A DNA stretch of 64,000 bases from contig OX638330.1 in NCBI GenBank assembly GCA_951812725.1, positions 5,807,405 through 5,871,404 of the forward strand, read 5' to 3'. The translations under genes and the position numbers were made by a program. A model generated the notes under the pieces. The model had not been told where the DNA came from, searched no databases, and worked only from the letters and a program-made list of their open reading frames with translations. Below, one piece after another: positions 26,224 to 35,223 of the stretch (position 1 is the stretch's first letter; the number at the start of each line of letters is the position of its first letter). This stretch comes from an uncultured Caldilineaceae bacterium. Lineage in GTDB: Bacteria; Chloroflexota; Anaerolineae; Caldilineales; Caldilineaceae.

Positions 26224-27269
26224 AACTCAGAAATTTCGCACATGCCGAAGACAAGCATGCCTTTGCCCACGCGTTTTCCCTGCTGCCGACCCAACTCCGC
26301 TTTGGCCGCTATCGCAACGCGCTCATCCCCGAGCAGTTGGAGCAGGGGCTCATCGAAATGCAGCTGCCAGTGCCGCGCGACTTCTGGATCCTGGAACAGG
26401 ACCGCGCCCCCATTGGTCGCATCGGCGCCAACCTGTCATCCCGCTATCCGCAGGCCGGCTATGTCGGATTCTTTGAAGTCGACACCCGTCTCGCCGGCGC
26501 AGAGGACGCGGCCCGGATTCTGATCGAAGCCGCCTGTAGCTTTCTTCAGGGGAAGGCATCGCGCGTGTACGGGCCACTGAATCTGAACACCTGGCTCCCC
26601 TACCGCTTTCGCGTAAACGAGCGCGACGATCGCAGCTTTCCCTGGGAACCGGTCAACCCGCCCGACTACGTGGAGCACTTCCTGGCCGCAGGATTCGAGC
26701 GCAAAGTCGACTACCATTCGACCGCATTCGGCAGCCTCGATCGGTTTCTGGAGCAAACGGAAAGCGATTACAAACGCGCGCTCGCAAAAGGCTTCCGATT
26801 CCGCCAGCTGGATTGGTCCCGCCTGTTCCAAGGCGAAGCATCCATGTTTTACCGCATCGCCAATGAAGCCTTTGCAGACAGTTTCCTGTTCGAAAGCCTG
26901 CCCCAACCTCTCTTCGACCAGTTCATCGGCCAATTCTATAAGCCGGGGCACGACTGTTCATACGTGGCCGTCTCTCCCCAAGGGGAAGATGTCGGCTTCT
27001 TCTACGCATTCACCGACCAGCACTTCCCTTCCTCAGGCGAAACCCCCGAGACCTACGCCGTCCTCAAGACCACAGGCGTAACAAAACAAGCGCGCGGGCA
27101 GAGACTGTCGAACGCGCTCGCCCATCTGGCCGTCAAGTCCGCCGTCGCCAAACGCGCCCAGTTCGCCATCGCCGCGCTCGTCCGCTCCGGCATCCAGAGC
27201 GAGTCTTACGCCAGGAAAGGTTCCCCCTTCTGGCAGCATCAATATGCCCTGTTCGAGAAGAGCTTATAA
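26220..27269 (+). CDS. GNAT-like acetyltransferase-fold protein
   Basis: 349 residues, starting at the ATGA overlap with the previous gene. The middle and C-terminal parts resemble GNAT folds: AGYVGFFEVDTRLAGAEDA, AARILIEAACSFLQGKASRV (acetyl-CoA loop-like), and KTTGVTKQARGQRLSNALAH with Gln/Arg-x-x-Gly-type loop. The motifs resemble the N-acyl and peptidyl-transfer GNAT groups, but the exact group is not clear. In this operon it may acylate the product of the prenyltransferase and kinase steps (inference). The start was fixed by translational coupling rather than the longer antisense-overlapping frame. Confidence 0.75.
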   Translation: MKLRNFAHAEDKHAFAHAFSLLPTQLRFGRYRNALIPEQLEQGLIEMQLPVPRDFWILEQDRAPIGRIGANLSSRYPQAGYVGFFEVDTRLAGAEDAARILIEAACSFLQGKASRVYGPLNLNTWLPYRFRVNERDDRSFPWEPVNPPDYVEHFLAAGFERKVDYHSTAFGSLDRFLEQTESDYKRALAKGFRFRQLDWSRLFQGEASMFYRIANEAFADSFLFESLPQPLFDQFIGQFYKPGHDCSYVAVSPQGEDVGFFYAFTDQHFPSSGETPETYAVLKTTGVTKQARGQRLSNALAHLAVKSAVAKRAQFAIAALVRSGIQSESYARKGSPFWQHQYALFEKSL

Positions 27270-27549
27270 AGAAGGACTGCGGGACTTTGGTGGAGGTATA
27301 GCGCGACCCATCCGGGCGCTGCCGCAATTGCCCATACCACAATATGGCCCGTACTCCTTGCCCATCAAGCCGCTTCTACGATGTCCTACCTCTACTCTTT
27401 GGACATCCGAAGTGGACCCCAAAATACTGGGCCGCGAGCTTATGCAAATGAAGGAGAAAATCACCTGGCCCGTGAAGGGCCCATTCGACGTTCAAGCCTG
27501 ACTGTGCTAAAGCGCCTTGTGGAGAGACTTGCTACAACATGCGCATCTG

Positions 27550-28041
27550 TCAGAACCAACGTTTCACAATAATGGGGTCTTTCACATCTGTGTGAACTTC
27601 TTGGAGGCTCCCTCTCAGACTTTCTAAGTCCTGTCCAATCGAAGTCTGTAGATTGCGTACGATAGTGCCCAACTCAGTAACCTTCTCGTCGAGAGCAACA
27701 ACACGACTGTCAACGCCAGATATTGACTGTGAGTTCGCTTTGACAGTCTCTGCCATCCCTTTCAACTCGCTCCTGTCGAGCAGGTCTGCTCCGGTCTTGA
27801 GCACCTCTGCCACTCTGGACTGTGCCTCCTCCAGCCCTCTGAGGATTTTTGCTGCCTCGGCAGTGAAGCCTGCAACCTGCTCTGCAGTCTCTTGGAGGCT
27901 GGCATTTGCTCTCTCCTCAGTCTCGCGCAACTCGGTCAACACCCGCAACTGCTCCCTTACATTTGCCAGTGCTTCCGCAGACTCGGAAAATTTCTGAACT
28001 ACAACATCAAGTTCTAGAGGATTTCTGCTTTCATCCGCCAT
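27550..28041 (-). CDS. Coiled-coil protein in helicase-nuclease operon
   Basis: 163 residues, almost wholly helical heptads: AEQVAGFTAEAAKILRGLEE, GMAETVKANSQSISGVDSRV, VTELGTIVRNLQTSIGQ. The composition is acidic, with no membrane segment. It should form a long parallel or antiparallel coiled coil. The start overlaps the stop side of the 308-codon frame by 11 bases, so it is coupled to the helicase unit. I do not recognise a named family. A structural or sensor subunit of a nuclease complex is conceivable (inference only). Confidence 0.75.
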   Translation of the reverse strand: MADESRNPLELDVVVQKFSESAEALANVREQLRVLTELRETEERANASLQETAEQVAGFTAEAAKILRGLEEAQSRVAEVLKTGADLLDRSELKGMAETVKANSQSISGVDSRVVALDEKVTELGTIVRNLQTSIGQDLESLRGSLQEVHTDVKDPIIVKRWF

Positions 28042-28957
28042 GAGTCGCGCTCCCTATAGCCGAATCAAGATCGTTTGTTAGCTGACGCATACTATTGGCT
28101 AGGGCAAGGACCCGGACGCCTAAATCATAGTCCGGAGTTTTCATTGCCCTCTCCTCGATCTGTTGAGTAGTTTCCGTCGCCAGGCCGAGCTGCTCCACCG
28201 CATCCACAACTTCTGCCATTCCATCAAAGGAGTCAGTTTCAAGAGAAGTCAAAATGCGGCCGGCAAACTCATCTAGTGCAGACTCAGAGACTCCGAATCT
28301 TTCTCGGGCTGAGTTTACGGAAGCCTCCAGATTTGACCGGAAGTCCTGCAGGTCACCCTCTGGATGAATGATTTCTGAATATGCTCTGGCGAACAGCAAG
28401 CCAGGATTGAAGGGCGAAGACGCCAGCAGCCTGGCAGAGTTACCGCGCAGCTCCCGAGCGTCTTCCACGCCTTCCAGCTTGGCCAGCTCTTGCTCCCAGC
28501 TCATATAGTCGAACTCAGAGGACTCAAGCAATTCCTCCAAGACCGGGCTGATATCCCCTCTGGTCAGATAGTCCAACACTCTGTCTCTTAGCTCGTCTCC
28601 TTCGGGTGCAGTGTCGCGAACGGCTACGTACATTTCGCGTAGAGAACGGCGCCTGGATTCCACAATAACGTCATAGATGAAGATGATGAGCTCCCTTGCG
28701 GCCCCGGAGACAGCTTCTCGAAGTTCCATACTGCTGGCTTGAGCCGCAAATGCATCGACTGAGGAGCGTTGCGAGCCTGGGTTAGAGCGATTGACAAAAT
28801 CGACCAGCGCATCAGCTATCTCAGGAGACGAGATGCTGACCAGGTTGACCACAAATTTCGACGATTCAACCAGGTAATCCTCGACGACTCCTAGAAGCAT
28901 AAGTCTATAAATGGCGCGTTCTCGATTACTGGCCTCTTCATTCGACCCCTTGGCCAA
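28031..28957 (-). CDS. Helicase C-terminal part, separated from the helicase by an in-frame TAG
   Basis: 308 codons beginning at TTG (AGAGGA upstream). ERAIYRLMLLGVVEDYLVE at the start resembles the winged-helix or RQC-region segment that normally follows the RecQ core in the same polypeptide. The reading frame is identical to that of the 936-codon helicase ORF that ends in TAG at 28967-28969, and only 9 bases of in-frame sequence separate them. It could be a genuine second subunit, reinitiated from TTG, or the tail of one gene broken by a nonsense mutation. The remainder is acidic and helical (EQELAKLEGVEDARELRGNS and QIEERAMKT), not recognised. Confidence 0.7.
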   Translation of the reverse strand: MAKGSNEEASNRERAIYRLMLLGVVEDYLVESSKFVVNLVSISSPEIADALVDFVNRSNPGSQRSSVDAFAAQASSMELREAVSGAARELIIFIYDVIVESRRRSLREMYVAVRDTAPEGDELRDRVLDYLTRGDISPVLEELLESSEFDYMSWEQELAKLEGVEDARELRGNSARLLASSPFNPGLLFARAYSEIIHPEGDLQDFRSNLEASVNSARERFGVSESALDEFAGRILTSLETDSFDGMAEVVDAVEQLGLATETTQQIEERAMKTPDYDLGVRVLALANSMRQLTNDLDSAIGSATHGG

Positions 28958-28966
28958 CTCGATCCT

Positions 28967-31777
28967 CTATCTGTTACCCAGATTTGGCAGGAACTCCTCG
29001 TCGTCCACCACTCGTTCTACTTCTGCCAATTCAACCTCTACGCCCCTAAATGTGTTCAATAGGAAGAAGAGCTGCTGAGTAATTGAGTCGCTATCTCTCC
29101 GCGTGATCGACGCGTGCTCACGTCTGATCTCCTCAAGACTGCCGTCCATAATAGTAAGCCTGTCACTCCGCCCGCGGTCTAGCTCATTCCAGATGAGCAA
29201 GCAGAAGGCCTCTTTCTGATCTCTCCCCGCGCGGCCAATCTCTTGGTAATAGGCCTCAATGGAACCTGGCATTCCATAGTGGAGGACATATCGAATGTTT
29301 GCCTTGTCTATCCCCATCCCAAAGGCATTTGTGCTGACCATCAGTGGGACGTGATTGCTCTTGAAGCTCTCGGCGAATCCTCGCTTTATTAGTTCCCATT
29401 TGCCTGATCCGTAAGTGGGCCTTTGGCGTTCCTTGGGTGAACTGCCTGAATAAATCGCTGGCTGGAACCCAACAACTCCTGCTGCAGTTTTCTGTAGTTG
29501 GACGACTCCATATGATCCATTGACATGGGGACAAAAGATTAAGCCGGAATACGTTCGCTCATCCTGGGGTCTGAAGAATTCCGTCGGCGGGACTCCGAAG
29601 CGTGACGGCAACGCCCTGAGAGAACCGGTCAGAACTGCCCGGGAGTCGTCAGGGCTGCACTGGCGAGTGGCCATCACCAACTCTTTCCGGTCGAAACTCG
29701 AAGGTCTTACGATGGAGCGCTCAGATTCTGTCGAGATGCCCAACTGAGCTAAGACATCTTTTAGAACCGCTTTCGAAGCCGTGCCCGTCAACGCCAATAG
29801 AGGAGGAGATGAGTTGGAAACGTCCTTGCAGACGTCTCTGAGCACTCTTCCCAGTGTCAAATATGAAGAACGGAACTGGTGGCCCCACTCGGAAACACAG
29901 TGAGCTTCGTCAATCACGGCGAGATTGATCGAAGTGGCTTGCGTGAGCGCTCTGATAGCCTCTCTGAAGCGTCTCTGCTGAAAGCGTTCCGGCGCCACGA
30001 AGACGAATAAAGCGTCGCCCGACTCTACCTGGTGCAGTAATTCATCGAGTCGGCCCTGAAACACTTGGAAACTGGAAAACCCTACGACTTTGTCTATGCC
30101 ATGCTCTGCAAGGCCACGTTGTTGATCTTCAATCAGAGCGATCAACGGATCAACGATAATGGTTCTTCCTGGCTTGCATATACCGGCCATCTGATAAATG
30201 AGACTCTTGCCTCCACCCGTAGGTAGCAAGACAGTGCAATCTCGGCCATCCATTATCTCCGATAAAGCCTCAAGCTGACCCTCTCGAAAACTCTGTTTTG
30301 CAAATACCGCCTGAAGAACTTCCGTGAGCGCCGGACCGATCTCCTGAGGATCAGTGGTACTAAGGTCTGTCCGTACGCCGGGCTCGAACAAATCATCCCC
30401 GACCAATACCGGTAATCGAGCGCTCCTTACAACTATCTCTGGAACATTCCCGGCAGGTCGTTCGAGCTTGTCGAATCCTGTAAGGAAGGGTTGCAGTCGG
30501 ATGATGACGTCCGGATGTTCCTTTCTGGAGTTATAGGGCATAGGTCGTTGGCTGGAAAGGATATCGAACTGTGTCCAACTGCCCTTGGTCTTTAGAAGGA
30601 TTTCTTCCGGCATTATAGAGGGTCCCCATAAGCGATCCACGGCCTCGAAAAGGCGCACGTATGGCCAGAGGAGCGTAGGGGTTATTTCAGGATCGCCGTC
30701 TACTTCCACAACCCACCTTCGGCCATTTAGAAAGCCGGCGTCAACGCCATCCAGGAGGGCAACTACGAGTCGGTGAATCGACGGCGGCAAAACGGAAGCG
30801 TCCAACAACCTTGTGTCCGATTCCTTACGTGGATTGGTCCACAAAGCCTTAATCCGTTCCAGGTTCGGCCCATGGTTTTGGTCAATTTCTGATGTCGGAA
30901 CCCTCACTACCTCATGTCCGACCTGGGTCAGCAGGTGATCTCTCTCGCTGTCAGGACTGACGGAATCTTGATGCTGCTTTCCGTCAATCTCCACAACAAA
31001 CGGAGTCCCAAAGGGTGCGTTGACCAGAAAGTCAACTCTTCGTCCTGAAGGGCCATAATCGCTGAAAGCGGCTGTCAGGGCATCGAAGGCGCCCTGAGGG
31101 ACGAACCATCTGGAAGCGGTTGGACCGAGGTGCCTAGGAACCCAATGGTCAACAAATTTAATTTCATGGTCGGAATCAAGCCGGATTTCCTCGTCGCGCG
31201 AAAACTTCGGGTCAAGCAGGCTAAGACCACTACCGGCCATTTCGTGAAACACGTCCCGTTTCAGTCGCACGCTGAGATCACCCGGCATCGACGAAGGGAC
31301 GACGTATCCATCTAACCCTAACGAATCCAAGATTTCGCGCTCCGCGTCTGGATGGATTGGGGGATTACTCCCCCTTTGGATGAGTTTCCGGATCGCTCCA
31401 GTCACTCTCCGTACCGGCTCGGGCACGCCAAACGTCCCCTGTGTGCGCGCTATCCAGCACTGGCGAAATTCGTTCGAGATATCTTTGAGGGTGGGAGAAC
31501 ATCGCAGTCTTCCACCTGCCGTCGTGTATCTGCACTGCCACCCTGAACGATCCAGAGTGGCGTCATTCCAAAGCACTCTGACTTGAGCAGGTGATTCCGC
31601 AGCGTCCTCGACTTGGGATTCCCGTGAGTCCGAACCGGCATTGCGAGTGCCTCTACATTTGGGATACCTACGACATCCCCAGAAGGAGTTCCCATCCCTC
31701 CTGTTTTTGCGGAGGACCATCGGTCCCTCACACATGGGACACATCGGCGTTGCTTCCGAATTATTTTTCCCAATCAT
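28967..31777 (-). CDS. Zinc-ribbon/DUF559-like nuclease/RecQ helicase fusion
   Basis: 936 residues. An N-terminal topoisomerase-type zinc ribbon has Cys13, Cys16, Cys35 and Cys41. A PD-(D/E)xK-like domain (about 200-310) shows VDFLV with Asp249, then VVEIDGKQH with Glu263, Asp265 and Lys267, as in DUF559/VSR-type nucleases. A RecQ helicase core starts about 490: PTGGGKS (519-525), DEAHCVSEWGHQFR (623-636), YYQEIGRAGRDQ near 860. The usual RecQ zinc-binding and HRDC domains are absent or reduced; a likely continuation lies in frame beyond the TAG. Nuclease-helicase fusions with adjacent small proteins are typical of phage-defence islands (inference). Confidence 0.85.
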   Translation of the reverse strand: MIGKNNSEATPMCPMCEGPMVLRKNRRDGNSFWGCRRYPKCRGTRNAGSDSRESQVEDAAESPAQVRVLWNDATLDRSGWQCRYTTAGGRLRCSPTLKDISNEFRQCWIARTQGTFGVPEPVRRVTGAIRKLIQRGSNPPIHPDAEREILDSLGLDGYVVPSSMPGDLSVRLKRDVFHEMAGSGLSLLDPKFSRDEEIRLDSDHEIKFVDHWVPRHLGPTASRWFVPQGAFDALTAAFSDYGPSGRRVDFLVNAPFGTPFVVEIDGKQHQDSVSPDSERDHLLTQVGHEVVRVPTSEIDQNHGPNLERIKALWTNPRKESDTRLLDASVLPPSIHRLVVALLDGVDAGFLNGRRWVVEVDGDPEITPTLLWPYVRLFEAVDRLWGPSIMPEEILLKTKGSWTQFDILSSQRPMPYNSRKEHPDVIIRLQPFLTGFDKLERPAGNVPEIVVRSARLPVLVGDDLFEPGVRTDLSTTDPQEIGPALTEVLQAVFAKQSFREGQLEALSEIMDGRDCTVLLPTGGGKSLIYQMAGICKPGRTIIVDPLIALIEDQQRGLAEHGIDKVVGFSSFQVFQGRLDELLHQVESGDALFVFVAPERFQQRRFREAIRALTQATSINLAVIDEAHCVSEWGHQFRSSYLTLGRVLRDVCKDVSNSSPPLLALTGTASKAVLKDVLAQLGISTESERSIVRPSSFDRKELVMATRQCSPDDSRAVLTGSLRALPSRFGVPPTEFFRPQDERTYSGLIFCPHVNGSYGVVQLQKTAAGVVGFQPAIYSGSSPKERQRPTYGSGKWELIKRGFAESFKSNHVPLMVSTNAFGMGIDKANIRYVLHYGMPGSIEAYYQEIGRAGRDQKEAFCLLIWNELDRGRSDRLTIMDGSLEEIRREHASITRRDSDSITQQLFFLLNTFRGVEVELAEVERVVDDEEFLPNLGNR

Positions 31778-32452
31778 TGTGACTCAACTCCAAGGCTCTG
31801 TCTGTACACAAGTGGTGCACAGCCCATGGCCCGCTGTATAATTGGTGATGTGAAAGGAATTCATGCCCGCGCTTGAGATCGCTACCGGGCCCCGCCACAC
31901 GGGGACGTCGCCCCGGTTAAGCTAACTCTTCAATGACGGTCTGACCGGATTGAACGCAGCCGACCGCACTCCGCCAAGCCGCCCGCGCCCTGGGAAACTC
32001 CATACTTCACTCCCGCGGTCACTCGCCTCGCGCTTTTCAATGCCCTTCCTGCAGTTACCTTCTCCGGCATCCAACAATGTTCTGTGGGGGGGTTCGCCAA
32101 CTTCCTCGCCCTCATGCAATTCCAAGGTGGTTGGAACGCAGGCCTACACACCGATTCTCCAAATTTCCTCTCTTATTTCACGTCCCAGAAGGCCCCCGGA
32201 CTTTTCTTCTGGGAACTTACGCAAATTCTGTACAAGGGCATAATAGCACATTCGGCCTCAGTTTCAGCCTCAGAGGCGACTCCGACAGCCCCACAACACA
32301 CACACTCACAATTGGAAGCCTTACCAAAAAAGTGCTAAAATTGGGCCAATACCATAAATTCGTACTTAAGATCCCCCCCCCAAATATTTCATACTTTAGA
32401 ACCGTCCAAATACCCTTACAAGGCTGTCATTCTCATCTCACCGAAAGGCATC
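31778..32452. other. Intergenic region between divergent operons
   Basis: It separates the minus-strand helicase operon from the plus-strand metal-uptake locus. It is lower in GC than the flanks. A TATAAT at about 31835 has no good -35 partner. Two short frames (31950-32243 and 32077-32664) have no recognisable similarity and cross the znuA-like start. I see no RNA gene. Confidence 0.5.
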
Positions 32453-32458
32453 GTGCGA

Positions 32459-33454
32459 ATGCGTATCTCACCCAGGAATCTCCTCCTCCTGGCCCTTATC
32501 AGCCTCCTGTGCGCCTGCGGAGCAGACAGGTCGGAATCAGAAGAAGGACGCCTGCAAGTCGTCGCCACCGTCTCCCCCGTCACCAACATCGTCTACAACA
32601 TCACCGGCGACCTTGTCGACCTGTCCGGCCTCGTGCCGGCCGGCACCGACTCACATACCTTTGAGCTCGCGCCCTCCGATGCCGTAACTCTGTCAAAAGC
32701 CGATATCATCTTTATCAATGGGCTGCACCTGGAAGAGTCCACAATAAGTATGGCCGAGGCCAACTTGAAAGAAGGCGGGGAAATCGTCCTGCTGGGTGAA
32801 ATGGTGATCGACCCTGAAGACTACGTTTACGACTTCTCCTTCCCCGAAGAAGAAGGTAGCCCCAATCCCCATCTGTGGACCGACCCATTCTTCGCCCTCA
32901 AGTATGCCGAAATAGTACGCGACAAACTGACCGCTCTCGACCCCGACAACAGCGACGCCTACCAGGCCAACTATGACGAGTTCGCCGCCCGCATCGAGGC
33001 TTTGGACGCCGCGATCCAGGCGACCACCGCCAGCATCCCTGAGTCAAATCGAAAACTGCTGACCTACCACGACTCCTTTGCCTACTTCGCGCCCCGCTAC
33101 GGCTACACAGTCCTGGGAGCCATTCAGCCCTCCGACTTCTCCGAACCATCCGCCCAGGAAGTTGCTGCGCTGATAGACCAGCTGCGTGAGGGCAAAATTA
33201 CCGCTATCTTTGGCTCGGAGGTTTTCCCCTCCCGAGTTGTTGATCAGATAGGCCGCGAGGCCGATGTCCAATATGTCAGTACCTTAAGCGACGACGATCT
33301 GCCCGGAAACCCCGGCGATCCCGAACATTCCTACATCAGTATGATGGTGGAAAATCTGAAGACCATGGCGGACTCGCTTGGCGGCGACTCCACCCTGATG
33401 GATGGTGTGGAGACGGCCAACGTGCCCGGCCCCGATACATCCGTTCGGCAGTAA
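32459..33454 (+). CDS. Metal ABC transporter substrate-binding lipoprotein 1 (ZnuA/PsaA family)
   Basis: 331 residues with a lipoprotein signal peptide ending LISLLCAC (lipobox). Cluster A-I folds: VVATVSPVTNIVYNITGD, then the metal-ligand His in GTDSHTFELAPSD, then PHLWTDPF (His), LTYHDSFAYF (His) and FGSEVF (acidic ligand). An alternative GTG start lies six bases upstream at 32453. It should capture Zn2+ or Mn2+ and hand it to the ABC permease at 37562. It is the first of three paralogous binding proteins in this locus, the other two being at 33552 and 35224. Confidence 0.88.
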   Translation: MRISPRNLLLLALISLLCACGADRSESEEGRLQVVATVSPVTNIVYNITGDLVDLSGLVPAGTDSHTFELAPSDAVTLSKADIIFINGLHLEESTISMAEANLKEGGEIVLLGEMVIDPEDYVYDFSFPEEEGSPNPHLWTDPFFALKYAEIVRDKLTALDPDNSDAYQANYDEFAARIEALDAAIQATTASIPESNRKLLTYHDSFAYFAPRYGYTVLGAIQPSDFSEPSAQEVAALIDQLREGKITAIFGSEVFPSRVVDQIGREADVQYVSTLSDDDLPGNPGDPEHSYISMMVENLKTMADSLGGDSTLMDGVETANVPGPDTSVRQ

Positions 33455-33551
33455 CCGCAGCGTTGCCCAGCAACCGTGAAGATAACAAAGACCAGCGAAT
33501 TCTTAACGACGACTGTTTTAATGCCCCAATTTAGTAAAAGGAAAACTGCTC

Positions 33552-34532
33552 GTGCGAAACACATCCCGAATTCTGATTTCGCTCCTGGCCCTGTTGCTCC
33601 TCTTGGCCGCCTGTGTCCCCATTACACCTCCCGAGACGGCCAGCGCCGAACCCGAGCAGCCGCGTCTGAACGTCTTCACCATGGGAAACGTCATAGCCAA
33701 CCATATCTATAACATCGCCGGCGATAATATCACCATCAATCGTCTCGTCGCCCAAGGGTCCGACCCGCATCACTTTGAACCAACGCCAGGCGATATCACC
33801 AAATTGGCCGAGGCCGACATCGTTTTCATCCGCGGCGCAACCCAACCTCAGGTGGTCCGCGCACGTATCGGCGCCGTCGTCGGCGACGTCGACAAGGTCG
33901 TCCTGTTGGCCGAGTCGATTGACCCCGCCGAGTACATCCTCGACGATCACGGCGCTATCGACCTGCACTTGGGCGGCGACCCAGGCTTTGTTCTCGCGTA
34001 CGTTGAAGTGATCCGCGATACACTGGTGGAACGGGATCCGGACAACGCCGCCAACTATCAAGCCAACTACGACAATTACACCGCCCGCATCCAAGAGCTA
34101 GACGCCGCGATTCACGCCGTTACCGCCAGCATACCCGAGGAAAACCGCCAGCTGCTCAGCTATCACAACTCATTCGGCTATTTCGCCCGTCGCTATGGCT
34201 ACACCATCCTTGGTTCGATTCAGCCGCACGATTTCTCCGAACCATCCGCACACGACGTCGCCGAGATCATTGACCTGTTGCGCGAAAAAGAGCTGCCCGC
34301 CATCTTTGGCTCCTCCTTTACCCCTTCATCGGTGATGGATCAGATCAGCCGCGAGTCAGGCGTCCCTATCGTCATGCTGAATGACGACGACCTGCCGGGT
34401 GTACCTGGTGACCTTGAGCACTCCTACATCAATATGAGAGTGCAAAACATGACGCTCATTTCCCAAGCGCTTGGCGGTGACCCCTCCCTGCTGGAAGGCA
34501 TCGAGACCCGCAACGTGCCCGACATAGAGTAG
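33552..34532 (+). CDS. Metal ABC transporter substrate-binding lipoprotein 2
   Basis: 326 residues from a GTG start with AAAAGGAAAA upstream. The signal peptide ends LLLLAAC (lipobox). The ligand segments are GSDPHHFEPTPGD, IDLHLGGDPGF and LSYHNSFGYF. The fourth ligand position reads FGSSF, where copy 1 has FGSEVF, so the acidic ligand may be different. The rest is the usual cluster A-I fold. It lies 97 bases after copy 1 and before the Fur-type regulator, and is closer to copy 1 than to the third, histidine-rich copy. Confidence 0.86.
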   Translation: MRNTSRILISLLALLLLLAACVPITPPETASAEPEQPRLNVFTMGNVIANHIYNIAGDNITINRLVAQGSDPHHFEPTPGDITKLAEADIVFIRGATQPQVVRARIGAVVGDVDKVVLLAESIDPAEYILDDHGAIDLHLGGDPGFVLAYVEVIRDTLVERDPDNAANYQANYDNYTARIQELDAAIHAVTASIPEENRQLLSYHNSFGYFARRYGYTILGSIQPHDFSEPSAHDVAEIIDLLREKELPAIFGSSFTPSSVMDQISRESGVPIVMLNDDDLPGVPGDLEHSYINMRVQNMTLISQALGGDPSLLEGIETRNVPDIE

Positions 34533-34665
34533 AACCGTTCAGCAGTAGCCGCGCCTCAATTAGGACAGATTGTGATGTTCTCGCGGCTTATCAGTCTTGC
34601 CGGCAAAATCTCGTTGCTGGCAAGACTGACCTTGACGCGACATTACTGATGTAGGAAAATAAGGG

Positions 34666-34718
34666 TTGACACCGCCATCAGATTGCGTTAGCATATTACC
34701 TGTTGCGAATTTTCGCAA
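34666..34718 (+). promoter_or_regulatory. Promoter and Fur/Zur-type operator of the regulator gene
   Basis: TTGACA at 34666-34671 and TAGCAT at 34689-34694 are 17 bases apart. Directly after the -10 is a perfect palindrome, TTGCGAA TT TTCGCAA (34703-34718), well placed to block transcription. It resembles Fur-family operators in layout but not the E. coli consensus. I found no copy upstream of the three binding-protein genes. Confidence 0.6.
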
Positions 34719-34732
34719 TAAACAAAAATGTC

Positions 34733-35155
34733 ATGAGCCACAATACCGCAGAGATCAATCAACAGTTGCGTAAGGCCGGCTTCCGGATTACACCCCAGCG
34801 CCAGCTAATCCTGGACGCCGTCTGTCAACTCGGTGAGCATGTTACGCCCGAAGCAGTGTACGATCATGTACACCGCATCGCGCCTACTCTGAGCCGGGCG
34901 ACTGTCTACCGGGTACTACACTTTCTGACCGAGCAGCGCATCCTCGCCATGGTGCAAATGGTCGACGGTCGGATTGCCTACGAAATGGCCGGGCCGGAAC
35001 CCCACCACCATCTGGTCTGCCGCTCCTGCGACAGCTTCTTTGAGTTGCCGCACAGCGTGTTGCGCTCGTTTCGCCGGGCAATGGAAGCCCAATACGACTT
35101 TGAGCTTGACGTAAGTCATGTCTCATTCTTTGGGCAGTGCACCGACTGTCGTTGA
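34733..35155 (+). CDS. zur: Fur-family metal-responsive regulator (Zur-like)
   Basis: 140 residues from MSHNTAEINQQLRKAGF. The N-terminal winged helix has RITPQRQLILDAV and LSRATVYRVLHFL; the C-terminal half has HHHLVCRSCDSFFEL and ends in CTDCR, a Cys4-type structural zinc site. The metal specificity is inferred from the surrounding Zn/Mn uptake genes, so Zur is likely but Mur is possible. The start at 34733 avoids the upstream TTG at 34703, which lies in the operator palindrome. The 16-base palindrome directly upstream suggests autoregulation. It is followed by a third binding-protein gene. Confidence 0.85.
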   Translation: MSHNTAEINQQLRKAGFRITPQRQLILDAVCQLGEHVTPEAVYDHVHRIAPTLSRATVYRVLHFLTEQRILAMVQMVDGRIAYEMAGPEPHHHLVCRSCDSFFELPHSVLRSFRRAMEAQYDFELDVSHVSFFGQCTDCR

Positions 35156-35223
35156 TTCTGCCGGCGCCTGAGGCTGCTCGCGGCGGCAAACCGCGCCAAT
35201 CTGACGAAAGGGTACCTGCAAAG

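Noticed and set aside
27244..27501. Small plus-strand gene after the GNAT-like gene
   Set aside because: The frame overlaps the GNAT end and shows no start site, no fold and no similarity that I recognise.
28967..28969. Pyrrolysine or suppressor readthrough at the helicase TAG
   Set aside because: No methylamine methyltransferase or Pyl genes are seen, and TAG is used as a normal stop elsewhere (e.g. korA). A nonsense mutation or true gene boundary is simpler.
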